This document shows positions 56,161-64,000 of a stretch of 64,000 bases of DNA, one piece after another (within the stretch, counting starts at the first letter, position 1; the number at the start of each line of letters is the position of its first letter). Location: assembly GCA_034008185.1 (NCBI GenBank), contig CM067082.1, positions 153,843,395 through 153,907,394 on the forward strand, given 5' to 3'. Source of the DNA: Gorsachius magnificus (Eukaryota > Chordata > Aves > Pelecaniformes > Ardeidae). A program made the position numbers and the translations under genes. A model generated the notes under the pieces. That model was not told the origin of the DNA. It worked only from the letters and a program-made list of their open reading frames with translations, and did not search any database.

Positions 56161-58516
56161 CGTCCAGAGGTTATGAACTTGTTGAAGGCATTCCCAGATA
56201 AAAGACCTGAGCGGGCAGAAGAGATGGGCTGCAAACAGCAGCTCCGTCTGCCGCTCCTGGTCCCAAACATGGGGAAGAGCAGACCAGACACCATAACCTC
56301 GCCTGCAGTATGACTATGGGTTTCCTCTTCCATAGCCAAACTCTTCCCTGGTGCTGATATGAGATGCTGAACAACCATCCCTTTCCTCCTACCCAGGCAT
56401 CTGTGTGTCAGCCGGGGTGAAATAACCAAATATTTCTGGAAGAGAGGGGCCCAGTTTGTGGTTTCTTGATGGAGTCATTCTTTGTGCCTCAAGGGACAGC
56501 AGAAATGGGCTCTTACACTGCACTAGCATAGATTTCCAGGAAACTTGACAAGATTAGGCAGAGCGCTGCCTGCCTGCACCGCCTGACCTGCAGAAGCCGT
56601 AGCACTGAAGGTGGTGAGCACCATATCTCACTCCCATGGAGTGCTCAAGTTGGAAGAGTTATTCCCAGATGACGAGTAGTCATGCCGGTAAAGCTGAGCA
56701 CGGACATTTCTATTCAGGAGCAAATTTGGACAGGGACAAAGGTACTGGTGTTATGAGTGGGGGTCACCCAGCCAAATGCTTGTTTCTCCACCAAAATTGG
56801 TCATCATGGGCTGCCTCCACGGTCAATGAGCCCAGGGTGAGTTTCTTCTCCTTCTAAACCTATCACTCAATTTAGGGCAGAAAAACCTCATCCTACAAGT
56901 GTCTATTTTTCTTCGCTGATCATAAAGGGAGCCTGGGGCGAATGCATCAGAGGCAGACGGCAGCTTGTGGGTATCTGATGTCAGGTGAGCCGCGCCCCAT
57001 CCGTGTCAGGAGCACGTGGCTTTGCCGCTGCTCTGCAGCAAGACGGGTCTCCTCCTCTCCTCCCCCTCAATTCAGTCCTTTTTCTGAGCTTTACAGGTGC
57101 TTTGAAGAACGTCTTCCTTTGCAAAGGGGCTCAGTAAGGCCCTGAGCTGGGTTTGGGATTTTTCCTGTAGGCCAGCAATGTCCTAATAATATCCTCAGCA
57201 CAAAGCACAGGGAAACGTTGGGAGGAAGGAACACGAGGTTCTCCTCTCTCTTATTCAAACAGATCTAAATTGCAGGGCTGTTTTTTTTAGCCAAACCTTT
57301 TTTTAGGGAAAAAAAGGGAATTCAGCTATCCAGAAATGCCGTGGAGATTTGCGTCAGCTTTTGTTGAATTGCCAAAAAAAATTTTAAAAAAAGACCCTGT
57401 AGGAATTATGTTTAATAAAGTCTGAGGTTTTCATTTCAGGATTGTAAAATCAAGAAAAAATAATTCACTTACAAATAGTTTCTTGTTTTTAACATTGCCT
57501 CAATTTTATCTTTTACAAGTGTTTAAAATCTCTCAAGGTTGAAAAAAAAACCCCTTAGTTCCTAGCTGAAACAAATGCTTTCTTTAGCAAGTTTTTTTCC
57601 TTATTAATTGATTGATTCACTTCAAATTTTAAAAGAATTGCATTTCTGGTCAGCTTAAATCTGAACTTTCAATGAACTATACCAGTCACTGAGCTGCTTT
57701 ATAATCTTAATTAGTTAATGAAGTGCTTGTTATCAGTGCCAAAGATTTCTTTGACGCAAATTACTAACACCTAGAAATGTAAATAACCCCCCCCCAATCA
57801 GTTCTGAGAAAATCACTTTGACTAATTTATTTTAAACACGACTAATGGGTTATACTGCTTGGCCAGTTAGTATCGATTTATTCTAAGCAGTAATTAACCA
57901 CTCCTTGAGTAAGAAATATATTATGTTTGCCTGTAAGAATATGTAGTTATAAAGAGGGATCGATACCCATCCGGCTAAACCTTGCTGCACTGATAAATTG
58001 CTGCTGTTTGCATTTATTATTCATACTGTTTCGTAGTTACCCAAGTACCTTGTATACAAATGCATCATTAATTAAAAAGTGATAAAATAGCCAGTTAATT
58101 TATGGGCTGCGGTCAACCTGGCTGAGAGGGGCTGGCACAGGGTGCAAGGGGGGAGACCTCCTCTCCCTGCAGAGCACGGGTGCAGTTATCGCGGTGGTGA
58201 GCACAGTCTGACCTTCCTCCTGCCCCTGGTGTTACCTGGCCTGGGCTGATCGCCAGGAAAAACCCAGCCCAGCTGCACACCGGGGGCGAGCCTGCCTCTT
58301 GCATGCGGCACAAACCCAAACCTCTCTGTTTTCCCCACCCCAGGACCTGCCGCCAGCCTGCCCTGCCCCCTGCGGCACCCAGAAATGTGCTTTCGGGGCA
58401 GGTGGGAGGCATGGACCTGGTGTACCACCCACGACTGTAATGTTACTGTTCTGGGTACCACCATCTCCAGGTGATGCTGGAGTGCAACAGCTCCGCTCGC
58501 CCCTGCAGCTCGCTTG
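56161..58516. other. 2.4 kb without gene, becoming AT-rich
   Basis: No recognisable exon or RNA gene. From about 57240 the DNA is very AT-rich with many A- and T-runs. The part at 57600-58100 is listed as a possible regulatory island. Confidence 0.5.
57600..58100. promoter_or_regulatory. candidate conserved non-coding island
   Basis: Dense homeodomain-type cores: TTATTAATTGATTGATTC, TCTTAATTAGTTAATGAAG, GCAGTAATTAACCACTCC, CATCATTAATTAAAAAG and GCCAGTTAATTTATGG, plus an octamer-like TTTGCATTTATTATTCA. No named repeat covers it. It is the longest such cluster in the window. AT-richness alone could produce some of these. Confidence 0.3.
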
Positions 58517-58728
58517 TATAACCTAGCAGGCAAGCACCATATATCCTTAAAAAGCCCATATAACCCAGTGGGCAAGCACCATGTATATCCTAAAAGAGCC
58601 TGGATAACCTAGCAGGAAAGCACCATATATGATAAAAAAGCCTGTATAATCTAGCAGGCAAGCACCACAGGTACTAAAAAAGCCCAATATAACCCAGCAG
58701 GCGAGCACCACAGAACCTAAAAGAGCCC
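58517..58728. repeat. minisatellite, five units of about 43 bp
   Basis: Five head-to-tail units start at about 58517, 58559, 58603, 58645 and 58688. Each has TATAACCTAGCAGGCAAGCA (with small changes), then CCATATATCCT or CCACAGGTACT, then AAAAAGCCC. Units are 41 to 44 bp and differ by substitutions and 1-3 bp indels. It is bordered by GC-rich single-copy DNA on the left and CCAAGGGGC on the right. I recognise no named satellite. A variable-number repeat is likely. Confidence 0.9.
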
Positions 58729-59819
58729 TTCCGACAACCCAAGGGGCACACCACTTTTTCGCTCCTTTTTATATACCTGTGAGTTTTCTGCAGAGTGCAG
58801 ATTGCAGCGATCGCCGCCGCTGCTGGGGAGCTTCTCCCTCCTAATGAGATCTCCCAAACAACTCCCCCTCACCTTCAGCGACAAAATGCTGCTTTCCCCC
58901 CCCGCCCCCCTTTTTCTTTCTCTTTAAATAGAGCATTTGGCTGTTCTAATGAGATGGTATCCGGCAGTTTAAGGTTGTTATTTTTTTAAAAAGCAGATAA
59001 TTTATTTATGATGTTTTTGCTGCGTATTCCAGCTAGACAAAATCTTGCCTGAGGGTCAAGCGCTCAGGCCTGATACAATAGCCTGCGTGGTGTCTCTTGC
59101 AACCAGGCAAACACAGTAAGCAGCCAGACACAAGCGTAAATTGTTGCCGTGTATTTTCCTCTTCATATTTTAGTGCCGTGGGATTAAAGTGTTTATGTTA
59201 GAATTTTTTTTTTTATTATCTTCTATGTGTAGAGTGGCTAGAGACCTCCAGTGTTGCTTAATCACACAGTGTGTCCTAGATAACTTCTCTTCTACCCATG
59301 CCCTCTTGTACTGTCTACTCAAAATCTCCAGCTCCTGGAGCCCAGTGATTATTCAGCAGTTTAAGACCTTCTTTCCTTCTTAAATTTAAAAAAAAAAAAA
59401 ATGTTTCGCTCCCTCGTGACTGGAGAAAGCTGCTTGAACAAAACTCATCTGTGAAAACAACTAACATGCATGGTTTTTAAAACCCTGTGGTTTTTTTCCA
59501 GATCCAGTCTTATGATTTTTCCTGTTGGCTGAGGAGAGGAGAAATCTGCCTCGTGATCGTTGGTTCTTGTTAGTGGCACTGTCGTGATTGTTCCGTGTGG
59601 GAATGAGTCTGGTGAATCCCTGCAGCTCTAACACGAAACACCAATGCAGCATCTGCCGCCTTCCTCCTCAGGGCTGGGATCAATGAGGAATCCCCGCGGG
59701 CCCTCGGCACATCCAGGGGGATGGAGCCATGGCACAGGGAAGCCGCCTCTGGCAGACTCAAGCCACGGCTCACCGAAACTTTGGGGATAATCGAATGATG
59801 GGTTTCGACACTTCGGAGG

Positions 59820-59965
59820 TTGTATGTGTTCTGTGTATCTAATTAATGCTCTTCTCTTTGTCTATGATATTTATATCAATATTGCAGTTAATTACAAGTG
59901 ATATTTATAGTGCTATGCCATGCTATGTAAGCATTTATAAATAGAACAAGGTAATTTTATATTTA
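59820..59965. promoter_or_regulatory. candidate conserved non-coding island
   Basis: Contains TATCTAATTAATGCTC, GATATTTATATCAATATTG, GCAGTTAATTACAAGTG and ATATTTATAGTGC. It is AT-rich without simple repeats. Function is inferred from motif clustering. Confidence 0.25.
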
Positions 59966-61074
59966 CCAGAAATGCAGAGGGGGAAAAAAATGAGAGTCAT
60001 CTCACGGTTATGAATAAAATATGTCTAAAAATACGTCAAGAAACTGGAATTGTTGTATGGAGGAAATATCAACATAATGAGACTTGTCTTAAAAATAGCA
60101 GGAAATCATCAGAATAGCAGAACTTTTTGCAAGTTAATGTGGGAGGCCTGAAGGGAGACATTCCAGAATTTGGGATTTTGCCTCAGTTTTCAAGAGGTGG
60201 GGAGTGAACAAAAAAGCTGAAGGAGGGAGCAGTGAGGAACCGGTCTAAAATTCCTGAACCAAACAAAAAGTTTCTGAGTGCCTAAGAACTGCATCAAGGC
60301 AAGACGCTGGAAAGTTTCTCATGGATAAGTTCTTCTAAAATTGCCAAGTCCTTGCAGATGACTTGGATCCCAGCAAAACCTCCCTCTCCTATGGTAATAT
60401 TTTTTTGTCCAGACAACATCCATCACTGGCCATAGTGTGCAGGTCTCTGAGTGCAATGATTAGAAGGTACCCTTAGCTGATGCCAAACCGCTCTTCTCTG
60501 AGTGTCTATCCTTGGGCGCTCCTCTTGGGCTCTCCAGAGCAGCAGTGGAGCTCGTCCCCCCCAATGCCACAGCAGTGCTGCCATTTTACCAGCCCTGCTA
60601 GCTGCCAGCTGGGCATCCCAGCCCAAGAAAACCCTGGCTTGTTCCCTGGAGAGCAGAGGTGAACCCATGGAGATGCAGCGCCCGAGCCCCACAGTCCAGG
60701 AGCAAAGGGCCAAACCTTTCCCCTGGGAGAGATTTCATGGACCAAATTGTTTGGTGGAAAAGGTTTAGGAAACAATAGCTTTGAAGTCAGTGGGACTGAT
60801 TTATGCTGTTATGTGGCCTTACTTCTAACTCAAACAGCATGAAAGAGAGCTACCTGGAGTGGTTTGATTTCTTTTTTCTTTTTTTTTTTTTACGGCAGAT
60901 GAGCTGTTATTACCGAAAAAAAGTCAGCAAGCTTTCAGGGGCACAAGGACATCTTCAGGCGTCCAAGTCTGAAACCTTTCTTTAATTTTTCCACTTGTCC
61001 CAGCTAAATAATGCAAATATTTGAAACATTAAAACATCTGAAACTTAAATAATAATGCTTCAGTTATAAATAAA

Positions 61075-61175
61075 ATTATGTATGGTATATATTATATTAT
61101 TAGATCGTTAAATTATTAAAATAATATTATATTATTATTAAAAAATGCTTGATAAAAAAAAATATATATATACAC
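61075..61175. repeat. AT-rich low-complexity block
   Basis: Almost entirely A and T, with TATATTATATTATTAG, AAATTATTAAAATAAT and an AATATATATATAC run. No unit of fixed length. Low-complexity DNA, possibly a worn microsatellite. Confidence 0.8.
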
Positions 61176-61679
61176 CCTGCAAGTAAAAACTGTCCCTGTT
61201 TTTCCCTCTACACCAAAGGGCTTTGAAAACTTTGGGTCTAGAGCTGAGTGTCCATCAACAACGTCCTTTGAACCTGTTGAGGAGTGAAGGCACTTGAATC
61301 CCTGTAGGAAAAGGCCCTGAAAGTTTCTGGACCTCAGTTACAGAGGGAAACTGGAGCGAGCTAGGAGTACTCAGCAGCTGTGCAACCCGGGCAGGGTCAT
61401 TGGTGGAGATTTTGGGACAAAGTCATACGTTTTGGACTTTGTTGAAATGAAGAAAAAAGGAAAGAAATAAAATCTGGGGGAAGTGTTTTTATCATAAGCT
61501 CCTGTCCTCAGAACGCTATGGCAATAACAAATGCATCCACCAGCACATAAAAGAGAAGAAAGAAAGGTTAAAGCTGGGCGTAACTTTACCGTATTTTTTT
61601 TTTAAACCTTTTTACTTTAATTGCCAGTTATGATGGCAGGAAAAAAAAATATGTAAAAAGCAAGAATAGCTAAAAATAG

Positions 61680-61910
61680 GTCAGATAAAAGGCAGCATAT
61701 CTAGCCATAAATTATCCAGAGCCCAATAAAAGCTCAGTGAATGAGACAGTGGAATGTGTGGGGGCATGAAGACATAATGATATTAAATTAGAGCTTGCCT
61801 TCAAAACTGAAGAGGGTTGTGAATTACTCTCATTTAAGAGCCTTGCAGTAATCAATAGCGACTTTTGCTGCCTGTGGACAAAATCTCATAAATTCCCTTT
61901 TATTTTCAGT
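61680..61910. promoter_or_regulatory. candidate conserved non-coding island
   Basis: Contains GCCATAAATTATCCAGAGC, GATATTAAATTAGAGCTTG, GTGAATTACTCTCATTTAAG and CAGTAATCAATAGCGAC. Non-repetitive. Function is inferred only. Confidence 0.2.
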
Positions 61911-62401
61911 GTCTGTGCAGGAGGAACATGTGCCATGGAGGCCTCGAGAAGGGCGAGCGGAGCGGGTCCCCGTGTGGTTGTGATCCTGGCAGTGCCTGAA
62001 CTCTTCATTTCAACGCGGATTTGCTCCTCCTTTCCGCCCCCGCTCTCAAGGGGAAAGCAGGGTGCTAAATGCTGGATGTGCTAATTGCTGTGCCATCGCA
62101 CTTAAGAGGTAAAACACTGTCAAGCTGGGCTCCCTTTGGAGAAATTAAATCTCCCTGAAATCCTCTGCCTACACTGCGTGCACCATCCGGCTGCACAGCA
62201 TCTCCATAATGTATCACCGGGACAGATTCTCTTCTCACTGTGTTTAGACCAGTGTAATCCTAATGTATAGGAACAAAATAGTTTTCCATCACATAATTTG
62301 CCGATCTTTTAGTGAGTGCCCAAAGCATCCAAATTATTCACTTCTGCAGCCACCTGAATTTAGCAGAGCTGCTGTGTACATCTTCTCGTAAGCCCTGTCC
62401 C

Positions 62402-62435
62402 TTTGTAGATGGGTACCATTTGTAGACCGGTACAA
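62402..62435. repeat. 17-bp imperfect tandem duplication
   Basis: TTTGTAGATGGGTACCA is followed directly by TTTGTAGACCGGTACAA. Two units, differing at a few bases. Confidence 0.8.
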
Positions 62436-62950
62436 TCTCCATGCTTAGAGGTTCCTCATATTCTGAAACTTGCCAAGAAGTGCTGGTGTCTTGATTTCTA
62501 GGGTGGGAGACAGCGGTGTGACAGAAGTCTCTAGGTACAGAAGGTCTGCGGAACCCGTTATCCCATAGCCAAGAATTACTACGGGCCACAAATCTCTTCC
62601 TAAGACCTTCTAACACACTTAAGACCTACAATAAAAAACCACGGGTACAACGTGCCACAGAAAGAGAGGAAGACACACAGAGGGCACCTCCCATGTCCCA
62701 AGGGGATTCATTAAAGGCCTCCCAGAGGCACCTAGAAAATGAGCCATGCCTCATACTATGGAGAAAGGTAACAAATGCCAGCATTCCCTGTGAAGTCCCA
62801 GGATGGGCCAAGCTTCTTTGCCTTCCTGCGATATTTGCATTGCCTTTCGCATGTTAATAATTAGCAGGAATTTGCTTCTGTGGCCATTATCTTGGCAATA
62901 GTGTTCCCACCTTCCTGATGGGCTTTAGATAGCAAGCCTTCGCCACAGAT

Positions 62951-62993
62951 GGACATGGTCCTTAGAGGCACAGGTGGACATGGTCCTTGGAGG
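62951..62993. repeat. 25-bp tandem duplication
   Basis: GGACATGGTCCTTAGAGG at 62951 is repeated as GGACATGGTCCTTGGAGG at 62976, one base different, with a 25-bp period. Near identity suggests a recent local duplication. Confidence 0.88.
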
Positions 62994-64000
62994 AGATGAG
63001 TAAGGGCAGGGCTTAGCTTGGCAATGAGGAGGAAAACAAAAGCCTGCTTTTGGCAATGGCAGTGGCCAAAGGTGCTATCGGGAGTGTTATCAGGATCTTT
63101 GGAAGGAAACTGCCCTGCCGTGAAGCCCAGCATCCTTGTCCAGCAAGGGTTTCTCAGCCCTACATGTGAGAAACCAGAGGCCAGCAGTTATCTGCATTCC
63201 TCTCATTCCACCAACAAAGTCTCCCCGCGGTTCATTTCCTCTAGAAAGGTATTAAGGAATATTAAAGGGATAGGAATCTGCTCATTAAAGACACATCCGG
63301 CAGATCCCTCGCTCGCAAAAGGAAAGACTGCAGGGCTTAATTTACCCAAATGTTGATGATTGATTAGCAAGGCCATTTTAAAATGCTTTTGATCCCCCAG
63401 TCCCCTCATTACAAGCATGGCTGGGGCTGGAGTGTTGGACTGTTCCCAAGTAATCTGGGAAGCCAAGGGAGCTTTGAACAAGTTTTTATTAATATTCCAA
63501 TCGATAAGCACGAGGGAGCAGATGAAGAAAAGCATTTTGCCGTATTGCATCCACTGTGCCAGGTTCTCAGCAGGCTTGGACGGCTCGCTTGGCTGCATAG
63601 CCGAGCTGCTGGGTGCCTTCCACGGCTGCACGCTGGGTCTGCAAGGGGACCTTTGCATGTGGGCTTGGCCGTGGCAGCCTGTGCAGCTGCAGCAACTGTG
63701 CAACGCGCTTTGGATCTGCTGTGGCAGTCACGGCTTCTTGCTTGGTGGAAATGTGTCTGAAATGCTGGGCTACAGGGGGAACACATGTGTGGCCAGGCAG
63801 GCTGGGCTAGAGCTGCTTTGGAACAGGTGCAGGCCCCCAGGTCATGATGTTTTTAAATGAGTCTTTTCGGCTGATGTGCTAAAATTTTATGTGTCTCACT
63901 GCGAGAAACAGCAGACCAAACCAAGGACCAAGACCAACCAACCAACCTTCTGTTCTCCAAGAAGAAATGTCATCTCTCTGACCTGAGTCCCCAGTCATGC

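Larger units (their letters stand above)
58729..64000. other. 5.3 kb without gene, AT-rich with small repeats
   Basis: No recognisable exon or RNA gene up to the right edge. A CpG- and C-rich patch at 58790-58915 is followed by AT-rich DNA. Small duplications at 62402-62435 and 62951-62993 and an AT-rich block at 61075-61175 are listed separately. Frames at 63203-63860 overlap on both strands and have no known domain. (CCAA)n-like units lie at 63928-63946. Confidence 0.5.

Noticed and set aside
58440..58728. CRISPR-like array
   Set aside because: The repeated units run head to tail without unique spacers and differ from each other. The host is a bird, so it is a minisatellite.

Overview
This window is nuclear DNA from a bird, most likely a neoavian (non-galliform) species. 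The evidence is its repeats: at least thirteen CR1 LINE copies carrying the typical avian (ATTCTATGA)n 3' ends, one solo LTR of an endogenous retrovirus family that I know as common in neoavian genomes, and several worn MIR-type SINE copies shared with other amniotes. The base composition, the short AT-rich islands and the absence of dense genes also fit a vertebrate. Nothing points to bacterial, plasmid or viral DNA.

I found no protein-coding gene, no tRNA or rRNA and no CRISPR array. Every open reading frame with recognisable protein similarity is the C-terminal part of CR1 ORF2. All other long frames look like chance frames in GC-rich, non-coding DNA. The window is therefore either intergenic or the inside of one or more large introns; the sequence alone cannot tell which.

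Layout. From 1 to 4.6 kb there is a solo LTR (687-1300, minus strand) followed by two same-subfamily CR1 copies in the same direction (1723-2594 and 3955-4624). From 4.6 to 18.5 kb the DNA is mostly single-copy, with one CR1 (8021-8546), a near full-length MIR (8829-9004) and MIR fragments. From 18.5 to 22.4 kb two CR1 copies of another subfamily face each other. From 22 to 41 kb the DNA is mostly single-copy, with short CR1 3' ends (27366, 34387, 35341), MIR pieces and a G-rich block at 33.4 kb. From 41 to 49.4 kb there are three CR1 copies (one very old), MIR copies, and a perfect hairpin in what looks like an old palindromic repeat (about 42290-42490). Around 52.7-53.05 kb one CR1 3' end is inserted inside another. 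At 55.86-56.16 kb there is a very old L3-like CR1. At 58517-58728 there are five tandem copies of a roughly 43-bp unit. The end of the window is AT-rich and single-copy.

The function of the region, if it has one, would have to be regulatory. Several AT-rich islands holding clusters of homeodomain (TAATTA-type), octamer, E-box or CRE-like motifs are listed as low-confidence candidate enhancers. They can only be confirmed by cross-species alignment. I did not find a convincing new gene system. The best items for follow-up are the minisatellite, the palindromic old repeat, the nested CR1 and the candidate conserved islands.
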